Numbered from the stretch's first letter, positions 1-7,486 are shown. The stretch: 10,825 bases of DNA from Cymbomonas tetramitiformis (GCA_001247695.2 LGRX02013628.1:1-10825); one strand, 5' to 3'. Notes: generated from the letters alone by a model not told the origin. Made by a program: numbers and translations.

Positions 1-1230
1 TCAACGGGCAAGTTCAACGACGACGGGAAAGAGATCAAGCGATTGCGATTCTTGAAGAAAACAAAACTAGCCGCCTTGATCTCGAAGCTGCAAACTTTAT
101 TGTTAGGGCATGAACCAGGGAAGTCGCCAAATTGTGATTGCAACGGTAGGTTTTTGTGCAAAGAGAACGGCTCGGAAACATGGCGGTGACGGACGTTAAA
201 TGGTTCGGGAGACTGCCCGTTTTTGCGGCCATACGCATATCATACATTCCTGGCCTTGCACCAACACCGCCAATTTCGGACATGTGTCAATGATATGCCG
301 TTGGGGCATACGGTGTGGTTGTTCGACTTCTCCGAGAACCATTTACTCAACATCCCGCGGGAAGTTCAGAGCTTGCACTGGGTTGTGAATCAAGCAACCA
401 TATTGGCCTGTGTGTTATGGCGACACGCATGCGTGGACGTCGACGAACGGGAGTCCACGGCGGAGAACCCTGTAATTGTGAAGGACTACTTGTACTTCAT
501 AAGTGATGACCGGAGACATGATCACCGGTTCATTCCGCATATGCGTGAGGTGATCGTGAACGACTACTTTGTCGGCAGGGGGATGGCGAAGCCGAATTTC
601 ATTCATGAATGGGCGGATGGTTGCGCGGGGCAAAACAAGTGTGCGGCGGGATTCGCGGACGTGGGAAATAGCAAACAGGCGTGGTCTTTGGGGATTCCTT
701 GCCAGCGGAACTTCTTTGAGACGGCGCATGCTAAAGGGGAGCAGGACGGAGCAGGGGCACACGTGAAGCATGCGTGCAGCGGCTGTGGTAGTGATTTCGG
801 AGGGTGACAAGTGGTATGGTAAGATCTTGTGTGCGGCCGATCTCCATGCCTTTTGTGTGGAGAGATTGACGAGACGCGCCGACACCGGTTACGCCCAGGC
901 AAGGGCGGCATTCAACCGAAGATTTTTTTTATCTAGTCCCGGAGGACGCGACCAAAGAGGTAGAGGGGGGTTTGTCGGCGATTGACCACAATGTCCACAT
1001 CGCATACCAATCTTAGGATCAGACATTGCGGATGCACTCCGTGCGAGCGGGTGTTGAGAGGAGGTTGCTGGTGCGCGACCGGACCTGCTATTGCGTGGAG
1101 TGCTATGCAGAATGTGTTTCGGCGGTACCAACGTCGAAGAATTGTTTGGAAGGATCTCATGTGGATTTGTGGAGGGAGGTGGAATTGACACCTGCAACGG
1201 GTGCGGACCAAGGTATGGTATCAATTGTGC
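1..1230 (+). pseudogene. Decayed DDE-like transposase (FDFSEN / ADGCAGQ family), partial at window start
   Basis: One protein can be followed through three frames. Frame 1 is open from the window edge apart from a TGA at 187-189, and runs to the TGA at 805-807. The reading then moves to the frame open at 770-985, and after a T8 run (923-930) to a third frame with a TAG at 1014-1016 and an end near 1230. Landmarks are FDFSEN (Asp codon 325-327), LHWVVNQATI, FISDD..HD, WADGCAGQNK (Asp codon 616-618), FFETAHAKG and a late Cys-rich stretch (CYCVECYAEC). This order resembles a transposon-derived protein family widespread in animals and algae, in which DxxEN, SDGxxxQxK and ATxHxKG follow one another; the two Asp residues are plausible catalytic positions. 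I recognise the family by motif and cannot name its superfamily. The stop codons and frameshifts indicate a dead copy. The true start lies before the window. Confidence 0.6.
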
Positions 1231-1480
1231 TGATATTTTGGTTTATTGATATATCAGAAAAATCAGTATCAATTGATGACAAATTTTGAATATCAAAATT
1301 ATTGGTATCGATCGATTGATTAGGACGACATATCAATATAAATCGATAGACCCCTCGGAATATCAGTATCAATCGATTGACAGTGGTAACATATCAATAT
1401 CGATTTCAGATTACCATCGTCGATTTGCGATATCACTTGTGTTTGATATACCAAAATATCAAAAACCGATCCGGGACAAT
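1217..1480. repeat. AT-rich block of degenerate GATA/TATC repeats with flanking inverted repeat
   Basis: About 260 bases are packed with variants of TATCAAT, TATCGAT and their complements, including self-complementary words such as TCAATTGA, ATCGATCGAT and AATCGATT. A perfect 12-bp inverted repeat brackets most of it: TGATATTTTGGT at 1231-1242 and ACCAAAATATCA at 1450-1461. No convincing gene is present; short open frames here only reflect the repeated words. It could be a degenerate minisatellite or a small inverted-repeat element. I see no clear target-site duplication. Confidence 0.55.
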
Positions 1481-1591
1481 GCAAAAACTGGGGCTTGATA
1501 GGCCCATACAGACGATAACGAGTCCTGCTTCAGGACCTGTTGCACCCTCGATTGATTGATCTTTGATAATCTAGACGTAACGAAGATTTAA

Positions 1592-1927
1592 ATTGGGTTA
1601 GTTGAGGGTATCCGAGGGTATCCGAAGAGAGATCAGGGGGAAACGTGGGCGTGGCAGCATCGCAGCAAACGTCAAAGTGCCTCAGGTGTAACCCTGCGTG
1701 TCAAGAGGTCTCAGCAGTCCCCTTTCGATCCTGCTAGAAGTGATGAGGTAGACTACGACGTGCGCATAATAAAAGCGGGACGCCTATCGGGAGCAACCCC
1801 ACAATGGTTGATGGGTTGGGAAGGGTATAGTGATGCCGCGGACACTTAGAGGAGCCGATAGAGAACTTAGTCGGCCATGAGCCATGAGCAAGAGATCGCC
1901 GCTTTCCGTGAAAGGCGTAAGGACTAA
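1592..1927 (+). pseudogene. Ty3/gypsy (chromovirus) integrase C-terminus with broken chromodomain
   Basis: A frame open from 1592 (TAA just before, at 1589) passes a basic Ser/Gln-rich linker and then reads EVDYDVRIIKAGR, PQWLMGWEGYSDAADT (about 1745-1846). This matches the chromodomain pattern of a first beta strand with an aromatic residue, then (Y/W)LVKWxGY....(N/D)TWEP. A base is missing where the TWEP tryptophan codon should be, giving TAG at 1847-1849. The reading resumes in the next frame as EEPIENLVGHE. A second small insertion around 1878 shifts it again to HEQEIAAFRERRKD and a TAA at 1925-1927. Chromodomains at the integrase end are the hallmark of chromoviruses, where they steer integration to chromatin. 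The LTR follows 63 bp downstream, as expected for the 3' end of such an element. Two frameshifts make it a relic. The rest of pol is absent. Confidence 0.75.
1606..1625. repeat. Two tandem copies of GGGTATCCGA
   Basis: The 10-bp word GGGTATCCGA occurs twice head to tail inside the linker before the chromodomain relic. It is a small local duplication with no evident function. Confidence 0.6.
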
Positions 1928-1990
1928 GGAGGAGGTCGCAGAAGAATCGGCCGGCTGTAAGTGTTAACTGCTTAGAGCTCAAACGCATTT

Positions 1991-2431
1991 TGCTGGACTT
2001 CGGGTTTAGGTCTAGTTATTATGGGCTCTGACTAGCCCCTAGCCTTACCCTGCATCCTAGTTCGTGACTGTGTAATGCTAGAGTTGTAGTGTACAGTAGT
2101 ACGATACATTTGTACAGAACTGTTTTCTCCGTCCGGGTATCCGAGAGCATAAAGCCTCGGCCGGACACTATTTAGATGATTATTCGCTCCATCTGTACTG
2201 CTTGGCCGGACCGATTCTGTTCCATATTCCTCGCAGGTTATAGGCCCTACCATCTTTCCGCTAGTTCTGATGGCACAACGCCTTGCTGTTGCCATGTTCG
2301 GCTAAGTAGGACGTAGAGGGGGTCGAGCGCCCACTTGGGCGGTGGTGTATATTTTTCACAGTATGGACTTTTAGCCTGGCAGTGATGGCGGCACGTCTCG
2401 TCGGCTCGCCTTCGCTGCGCAGGAGATCAGT
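1991..2431 (+). repeat. Truncated LTR of the chromovirus relic (plus orientation)
   Basis: It starts with TGCTGGACTTCGGG, exactly as the gag element's LTR does when read on its own strand. It runs collinearly with that LTR (shared blocks include the CATAAAG box at 2148-2154, TGTTGCCATGTTCGGCTAAG, and the GCGCCCACTTGGGCGGTGGTG region) up to 2431. There it breaks off and transposase sequence begins. About 117 bp of the LTR 3' end, compared with 6931-7046, is missing. Identity to the gag element LTR is visibly lower than between that element's own two LTRs, so this is a diverged member of the same family. The 63 bp between the chromodomain stop and this LTR contain a purine run (AAGGAGGAGG, 1926-1935). 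It is not adjacent to the LTR, so I do not call it a polypurine tract. Confidence 0.75.
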
Positions 2432-3900
2432 GGATGGTGTCTTTTCGTCCACTTTCGGGAGGCGTATGGAGGCCATGCGCCCGCATGAGCTCGGCGGTTT
2501 CCGGAGAATGGAAGATCCTCCGGAAAATCTCCTTCAACGGCCACCAAAAGAATTCCGACCGTGGTTTCTTAGTCTCGCCACCTTCCTCCGCCGTTCCAAG
2601 GGTTTCCCATCTGCTCTCGTTGCATACGGGGCACTGTTCCGCTTGCGCCAAATCTTTTTCGTACATACAACATCCGTTAATGCACATGTGCACTCGTTGG
2701 TACGGGGTATCAAACGGATCAAATGTTTGAATGGCTGCCTTGAAGGTAGAAGGAAAGTGGGTTTCCCTAAGCTCCTCGAAGTTATCAAGCAGGATCTCGC
2801 ACAACGAAGAAAATGACTTTTGTGTTCTCCTCCAAGTTCCATTCCAGCAAATCTGCCACCAACTTCGTTGTTCGTCTGATGTTGACATCTTGCACGCGAA
2901 TAACCCGCCTGTAGCATTGTCGCAACATATTTCATGTATGCTGTGAAGTATGCTACACGCATGTGTCATACATACAGCACATATACAGCATGTTGATATC
3001 ATGCTACGCGTGCCCTGCACAAAAAAAATAATGCTTCAATACCTCTTCTCCGCCGAATAGTTCTTCAGCAGCTGCCACGATTCGGGCGATTTCTTGCGAA
3101 CACGCCTGTTCCACGTCGGCCTCGGCACTGGCGGGATGCTCACCACCCTCGCCACCCTCCCCATCCTCGCCACCCTCCCCATCCTCGTGACCCTCCCCAT
3201 CCTCGTAACCCTTCCCATCCTCGCCACCCTCCCCATCCTCGTAATCCTTGTTCCCATCCTCGCCACCCTCCCCATCCTCGCCATGAACATCTTGGAGTTC
3301 CTCTTTCTCCCTCGCCTGTCGGCATTCCTCCGCACGTTCGTCCTCGTTGGCATCCATGATGACATCTTCCTCACCATGTCTGCAGCATGTCATTAGTATG
3401 TTGTCAGCATACTGCTCACAAACTGCAAAGCATGATGCAGACCAGTATGTATGGAACACTCATTTCACGTTGTAAGAAAAGAGAACGATACCTGAATTCC
3501 GCGACACCCTTGCCTCCAAATTCAGCCTCTACATCTTCGGGATCTTTTGAAGGTAGCTGAACTTGACCTTTTATTCTTCGATGTCGCGTGCGGGTGGACT
3601 TGCTCGAATTTTCACCCCGACAATCTCGATTGATGACCAGGTATATGTCTTTCTTGGGCAGGATTGCCTTGCTATCATCCTAGCCACAAATTCTAATCCG
3701 CCTGTGCATTCCGTGTGCCCGCAGATGATGACACCAAGCTCCTCGCACACACATCGCGGTGCATTGGCTACTTTGAAGAGGCACACGTAGAATAATAACA
3801 ATAAGAATAACACATAGTCTTCGATATGCAACGAGGTTGTGTCATTGTGAGATGACCTTTTGACAATAGTAGGGTGAGATTTGTACCTTTTATGTAACAT
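2432..3900 (-). pseudogene. tnp2-like CACTA/EnSpm transposase, 5' part, truncated by LTR
   Basis: Read on the minus strand, a spliced model fits. Exon 1 is 3900-3616 (ATG at 3900-3898; Cys-rich CVCEELGVIICGHTEC). Exon 2 is 3556-3492, exon 3 is 3379-3043 (acidic EDGEGG repeats), and exon 4 runs from 2888. The junctions keep frame: intron 3615-3557 (GTGAAA..TTCAG), intron 3491-3380 (GTATCG..CTGCAG with TACTAAT at 3398-3392), and intron 3042-2889 (GTATTG..GCAAG). Exon 4 carries VHMCINGC followed by CPVCNESRW, a cysteine cluster typical of the segment just before the tnp2 transposase domain. Then comes FFWWPLKEIFRRIFHSPETA, also characteristic of that segment. The catalytic region should follow, but the gene stops at the LTR junction (2431/2432), where a TGA arises at 2429-2427. 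It is therefore a truncated relic, although what remains is intact. A short extra intron inside exon 1 (around 3830-3785) is possible. Confidence 0.7.
3151..3279 (-). repeat. 18-bp coding minisatellite (EDGEGG units), left copy
   Basis: Seven tandem units of 18 bp (one is 21 bp) with plus-strand consensus GCCACCCTCCCCATCCTC. On the minus strand they encode Glu-Asp-Gly-Glu-Gly-Gly repeats inside exon 3 of the transposase model, forming an acidic, probably disordered linker. All unit lengths are multiples of three, so copy-number change keeps the frame. Confidence 0.8.
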
Positions 3901-4020
3901 GTCTTACGTTGGTATGTAAAATGTCACGCATTATAAAGCCTGCCTATCTCTTCATCAGCATTCATTTCTCGCTTTCGCTCACGATAGACCCCACCTCCTA
4001 CCAGTGAGCGACACACCCAG
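3901..4020. promoter_or_regulatory. Divergent promoter between transposase (-) and zinc-protein gene (+), left copy
   Basis: Only 120 bp separate the two opposing ATGs (3900 on minus, 4021 on plus). TATAAA at 3932-3937 faces the plus-strand gene. The downstream leader contains GCTTTCGCTCAC and CCACCTCCTACCA, and both words recur ahead of the related gene at 9304, so this is a conserved promoter/leader and not chance. I see no clear TATA box for the minus-strand gene. Confidence 0.5.
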
Positions 4021-4203
4021 ATGCCAGACTACTACATTGTCCTTTTCCGTTTTGTGCTTCCCGCCATCCGGGAAAGACGCCGTTCCCGCGAGGAATGCTT
4101 TTAGCACGCATGGGTAGAAGAACGATTTCTGTGGGCCCTTGAAACACGAGTACGCATTACATGCCCCGATATCCCTGGCACATTTACCTCAGAAATCATT
4201 GTG
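4021..4203 (+). pseudogene. HWAW zinc-protein family gene, 5' fragment (left copy)
   Basis: The reading frame begins with ATG at 4021 (MPDYYIVLFRFVLPAIRE...) and contains a TAG at 4102-4104, codon 28. Beyond the stop the frame stays open to 4203, where an LTR cuts it off, so the zinc-binding C-terminal half is missing. The sister copy at 8607 has TTG in place of this TAG but has lost one T in the run at 8636-8638. Neither copy is a clean gene. Confidence 0.6.
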
Positions 4204-4444
4204 CGAGGAAGACAGATACGCTGTCCGGCTAAGCTCGCTAGGAGACAAACTGATAATCCTCTAACTTGTGTCTGGCCGAAGCTTTATGCTCTCGGAAACC
4301 CAGACAGTGAAACGATGACTGTACTACTGTACTGTACTACTGTACAGTACAGTGCTAGGATGTCACGGACACGAGACGGAAGCAGGGTCAGGCTAGGGGC
4401 TAGTCAGAGCCCATAATAACTAAGCCTAAACCCGAAGTCCAGCA
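4204..4444 (-). repeat. 3' LTR of the gag element, truncated
   Basis: This segment matches 7246-7486 base for base at a fixed offset of 3042, with about four substitutions. It begins (minus strand) with TGCTGGACTTCGGG at 4444 and stops at 4204, where the 1.3-kb repeat joins. About 315 bp of the LTR are missing. It retains the CATAAAG box and the GTAC-rich hairpin at 4327-4352. Confidence 0.85.
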
Positions 4445-4629
4445 CACCACCCGTGGGTGTGACTACCTAGCAAGGCAGGTACAGGGTATACAGCCACGTG
4501 ATAATAAACAAACACCTACGTGCAACTCGGTGGAAACCGATCACTTCTAGCTGGGTGCCGGGGTCTTGACCCGGTCATCCCACTACTGGGCTAAAGCTAA
4601 TCAAGCTGCCAGGATGATTCACAAGAAAC
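4445..4629 (-). other. Non-coding interval between gag stop and 3' LTR
   Basis: No coding frame is recognisable. On the plus strand there are small inverted repeats: TCGGT/ACCGA at 4527-4540 and the imperfect GCCGGGGTC/GACCCGGTC near 4557-4576. A pol gene would normally lie here; its absence is clean, with no visible relic. Confidence 0.5.
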
Positions 4630-6804
4630 TCAGCCACTTTGAAGCTGGTCAGCAGAGCTGAGTTCAGCGGTTGGGATGTAAACACAGAGTAATCCCGAAG
4701 TAAATTGCAAACTGTCTGCTTGAAATTGAGCACCACCAGGCCCAAGTGGGCAAGGCGGTTCCACAGCAGAAAGTAAATCAACTGAAAAACTCATACAAGC
4801 AGATTCCCATGGCGGTTTGAACATTGAAGAAAGAGATGAAAGAACTCGATCGTCAGGCGGCCAATCACGGATGTCCAGAGAGCCAAGTGGCGGATCCGAA
4901 GCAAAAAGATCTCCAGTAGACCGATGGACGGTGACTCCGGGCTCAACCAGGCCCCTGTCACCACCGCCCACGGCAACCAGAGATGCCGTAGCACTGGCCA
5001 GCAGAGAACAACAGAGCATCGAGGACATTAATGCACACCGGAGAAAACTCGGCGGTGCCCGCGGACGGTACATCGGAGCTGCTAGTGGCGATGCCCCCCT
5101 GTCAGAGTCATGCTCAAGAGTGCCGAAGGAGTCAAAAGCCACTTGCCGCCCGCCGTCAGAGTCATTGTCAGAGCCTTGGTCGTTGTCAGAGACTTCAGAG
5201 CCAATGTCAGAAGTCTCAATCGTCATGCCAGCAAACAGCGGAGCCGGTGCAGAGTCGCCAAGCTGGAGCGATGGGACAGAACCAGGCAAGCCGAGAGAGT
5301 CAGGGACAGCCACTGGCGGGTCATGAGCCGTAGGCACACCACCAGCCACGAGTGCAGAGGGATCCCGAACCGCAGGCGGTGGCGGAATCGAACCCCGTGC
5401 ACCCGAGTGGAACGTGGCTAGAGGAAAGTGAGCCACGCCGTCATCGTCAGCTGCCGCATCTTGAGCGGAAGCCGCCGCGTCCTGAAAGTGCCGCAGAGAC
5501 GTGGGCTCAGCCGTCACAAAAGAATGCGCCGACAGCTCGCACACATCTGGGCGACCCTCCATCGTGCAGAGCGACTCGAAGGCGTGCTCATCCCCCGCGT
5601 CATAGAAACGCTGGAAACGAACAGCCAAGCAGTCAGCCTCGTAGTCCTCAACCGCACTACAATAGTGGGCAGAGTGAAGACCGCCGTTGGGGCATTCAGC
5701 ATGCCAGTGCTTCAAACCACTTTGTGCACATACCGCATTCTTGCAGCGGGGCACGAAGGCACCACTCTTCTTGTCAAACGAGACAGGAGGAGCGGTGCCA
5801 AGCGGCTTAACACCAGCACGATGAAGCTTGGCAGCAGAGCGGGTAAGGTGCTTGCCGTCAGGCGGAGGCCCTTCCCGCTTCTGCCGCTTCAGGTCACGAA
5901 TGTCCTGTTGCATGCGCTCCAGCTGCTTCTGCAGACTGGACAACGCCGCAGCCAGGTCAGACGCGCCATCGCCGAATGACAGGGCAGAGACAGGGGCGTC
6001 AGAGACTTTCAGGCCGTGTCGGAACTGCTCCCGCACACGAGCCTGAATAGTCAGGAGAGACACGCCCTGCCGCTGGTCAGCCCGAGCCAGGGAGTTAGCC
6101 AAATCACGGTACAGCCACGAATCGCCGAGAGCCTTTAGAAACTGCCGCTTCACCGCGTCCTCTGGCAAGTTGTGGGAACGCTGAACGTCCCTCAAAAGGC
6201 CATTGAACTCGCGGATGCCACGGTCAGGATCTTTGCTGCTGGGGATGCGGACCGCCAGCAGCAACTCAAAAGAGTCAAAGGGTTCCGAACGTTCCTGGAG
6301 CATGCGCACCACCTCAAGGGCAGCGCGCTTGCCATCTCCAGGAACGTCGGACCCAGAGGCCTCAAGCCAGTCACGAGCAGGTGAGCCAGGGCGAGCCAGA
6401 AATGTCAGAGCCGAGAGCAACAACTCATTCGCCTCATGCCTGGCCTCAACTGCCATGTCAGTTAAGTCAAACAGGGGAGCAAACGCCGTCGACTGAAGCA
6501 CAAACTGTGCGCGCAACTCATGCATTAACTGTGAAAAAATGTCCACTGCGTCTGCCTCTGTCCCTGCAAAGCGCTGCGATTTGTCCCCAAGGATCTTTGT
6601 GGCAACGGTTTTGGCAACCTTCCTGTCGAAATTGTCACGAGCTAGCTGCTTACATTTGTCCAAAATTTCCCTCGCAGCTGCGGTTGTCGGAGCTGGCAGC
6701 TGCGGGGTGTGCGGCGTCGCAGAATGTTGCGCACCCACATCATCGAAAATAGTCTCTAATCTACGGACGCGAGACCGCGTCAAGTTGTTCGTTGTGATAA
6801 CCAT
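4630..6804 (-). CDS. gag: Retrotransposon Gag-like polyprotein (724 aa)
   Basis: The start is the ATG at 6804-6802 (MVITTNNLTRSR); the same frame is open further upstream, but without an ATG. The stop is TGA at 4632-4630. The N-terminal third is helical and capsid-like in character. A heptad-rich segment around residues 283-311 (LSSLQKQLERMQQDIRDLKRQK) looks like a coiled coil. Next comes a Cys/His cluster, C354-x4-C359-x6-H366-x-H368-x2-C371, a nucleocapsid-type zinc knuckle with unusual spacing. The C-terminal half is Pro/Ser/Asp-rich and low in complexity. It includes a hydrophobic stretch at about 588-613 that could cross a membrane or mark a former pol-derived piece. I see no protease (D-S/T-G followed by a flap) and no RT motif. 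Gag would package the element RNA. The complete open frame suggests recent or continuing constraint. Confidence 0.75.
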   Translation of the reverse strand: MVITTNNLTRSRVRRLETIFDDVGAQHSATPHTPQLPAPTTAAAREILDKCKQLARDNFDRKVAKTVATKILGDKSQRFAGTEADAVDIFSQLMHELRAQFVLQSTAFAPLFDLTDMAVEARHEANELLLSALTFLARPGSPARDWLEASGSDVPGDGKRAALEVVRMLQERSEPFDSFELLLAVRIPSSKDPDRGIREFNGLLRDVQRSHNLPEDAVKRQFLKALGDSWLYRDLANSLARADQRQGVSLLTIQARVREQFRHGLKVSDAPVSALSFGDGASDLAAALSSLQKQLERMQQDIRDLKRQKREGPPPDGKHLTRSAAKLHRAGVKPLGTAPPVSFDKKSGAFVPRCKNAVCAQSGLKHWHAECPNGGLHSAHYCSAVEDYEADCLAVRFQRFYDAGDEHAFESLCTMEGRPDVCELSAHSFVTAEPTSLRHFQDAAASAQDAAADDDGVAHFPLATFHSGARGSIPPPPAVRDPSALVAGGVPTAHDPPVAVPDSLGLPGSVPSLQLGDSAPAPLFAGMTIETSDIGSEVSDNDQGSDNDSDGGRQVAFDSFGTLEHDSDRGASPLAAPMYRPRAPPSFLRCALMSSMLCCSLLASATASLVAVGGGDRGLVEPGVTVHRSTGDLFASDPPLGSLDIRDWPPDDRVLSSLSSMFKPPWESACMSFSVDLLSAVEPPCPLGPGGAQFQADSLQFTSGLLCVYIPTAELSSADQLQSG

Positions 6805-6930
6805 GATAGTGAGAGACAGGGGAGAAGGTTGAGCTAAACAGGGAGATGGTGAAAGAACGCTTACAGCGGCCAGATAGTTTGTAGAAGTCTCAGCTGACAG
6901 ATCAAGATTCACAGGTCGTGAGCGAAACCA
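6805..6930 (-). promoter_or_regulatory. Retroelement leader with candidate primer-binding site (6914-6930)
   Basis: Directly after the LTR end (minus strand CTCTCA at 6936-6931) comes TGGTTTCGCTCACGACC. Read on the plus strand, 6914-6930 ends in CCA, as the 3' end of a tRNA would. The position and the CCA fit a primer-binding site. I cannot assign the tRNA. The remaining roughly 100 bases to the gag ATG are untranslated leader. Confidence 0.4.
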
Positions 6931-7486
6931 TGAGAGCGGCCAAAATCAGTCACGTGTGGAACGACCTCGCCGGAGCCAGCGGCGCACGAAACAGATTAAC
7001 TCTCGCTGCGACGATGCTGCCGTAAAATAAAAATAATCCGTCACTAACTGATCTCCTGCGCAGCGAAGGCGAGCACAATGCGTGCCGCCATCACTGCCAA
7101 GTCAAAAGGCCATACCGTAAGAGTAATTCACCACCGCCCAAGTGGGCGCTCAACCCCTCCTACGTCCTACTTAGCCGAACATGGCAACAGCAAGGCGCTG
7201 TGCCATCATCAGAATCACCGGAAAGCCGGTGCGGCCTATAACCCGCGAGGAAGACAGATACGCTGTCCGGCTAAGCTCGCTAGGAAACAAACTGATAATC
7301 ATATAACTTGTGTCTGGCCGAAGCTTTATGCTCTCGGAAACCCAGACAGTGAAACGATGACTGTACTACTGTACTGTACTACTGTACAGTACAGTGCTAG
7401 GATGTCACGGACACGAGACGGAAGCAGGGTCAGGCTAGGAGCTAGTCAGAGCCCATAATAACTAAGCCTAAACCCGAAGTCCAGCA
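6931..7486 (-). repeat. Complete 5' LTR of the gag element (556 bp)
   Basis: Read on the minus strand it starts TGCTGG (7486) and ends CTCTCA (6931), giving TG...CA termini. The outer boundary is fixed precisely, because the flanking sequence from 7487 is identical to 2901 onward, where no LTR is present. The inner boundary is inferred from the TG/CA rule and the adjacent candidate primer site. A CATAAAG box lies at 7330-7324 on the minus strand; the same box is kept in the two other LTR copies. The LTR also carries the GTAC-rich inverted repeat at 7369-7394. Confidence 0.8.
7369..7394. repeat. 11-bp perfect inverted repeat in the LTR (GTAC-rich hairpin)
   Basis: CTGTACTGTAC (7369-7379), a 4-base spacer, then its exact reverse complement GTACAGTACAG (7384-7394). 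The same structure is present at 4327-4352 in the truncated LTR. It lies about 35-60 bp downstream of the CATAAAG box in the element's transcription direction, so it could fold near the start of the transcript. Confidence 0.75.

Larger units (their letters stand above)
2901..4203. repeat. 1.3-kb direct repeat, left copy (continuous with upstream sequence)
   Basis: This 1303-bp segment is matched by 7487-8788 in the same orientation. I see only three differences: a T4 run at 4050-4053 that is T3 in the other copy, A/T at 4103, and C/T in the TGCCCYGATATCC stretch. On the left, this copy continues without a break into transposase exon 4. On the right it ends at 4203, where LTR sequence begins with one shared base (G). 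It carries the first exons of the transposase gene (minus), the divergent promoter, and the first 61 codons of the zinc-protein gene (plus). Confidence 0.9.
4204..7486 (-). mobile_element. Gag-only LTR retrotransposon (TR-GAG-like), distal LTR truncated
   Basis: On the minus strand the order is: complete 5' LTR (7486 to 6931), leader with a candidate primer-binding site, a long intact gag gene (6804 to 4630), about 185 bp of non-coding sequence, then the beginning of the 3' LTR (4444 to 4204). No protease, reverse transcriptase, RNase H or integrase lies between the LTRs. The two LTR segments differ at about 4 of 241 positions. This is the structure described for non-autonomous terminal-repeat elements that keep only GAG and borrow pol products in trans. 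The related LTR next to a chromodomain integrase relic at 1592-2431 suggests a chromovirus as the past or present helper. Confidence 0.75.

Noticed and set aside
1286..1559. Plus-strand frames rich in Tyr-Gln-Ile-Ser-Asp across the AT-rich block
   Set aside because: They are translations of the TATCAAT-type repeats with no start context or homology I recognise.
1926..1935. AAGGAGGAGG as a polypurine tract or a ribosome-binding site
   Set aside because: It lies 55 bp before the LTR where a polypurine tract should be adjacent, and a bacterial ribosome-binding site is out of place here.
2032..2476. Minus-strand open frames across the LTR at 1991-2431 and the matching frames in the other LTRs
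   Set aside because: They fall within LTR sequence, carry no motif, and recur only because the LTR is repeated.
3151..3279. CRISPR-like array of regularly spaced repeats
   Set aside because: The units are directly tandem without unique spacers, and they are coding.
3094..3396. Plus-strand frame of ILATLP repeats and minus-strand frame of WRGWGG or RMGRVA repeats (also at 7680-7982)
   Set aside because: They are alternate readings of the 18-bp minisatellite. The EDGEGG frame joins the flanking transposase exons and is the supported one.
4527..4576. Small hairpins after gag as a terminator or a tRNA
   Set aside because: The stems are only 5-9 bp, there is no cloverleaf, and the context is a eukaryotic retroelement.
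5375..5400. GGAATCGAACCCC, resembling part of a tRNA T-arm
   Set aside because: It lies inside the gag frame and no cloverleaf can be built around it.
4817..6832. Several long open frames on the plus strand opposite gag
   Set aside because: They are antisense shadows of a GC-rich gag gene; none shows a family motif or its own promoter.
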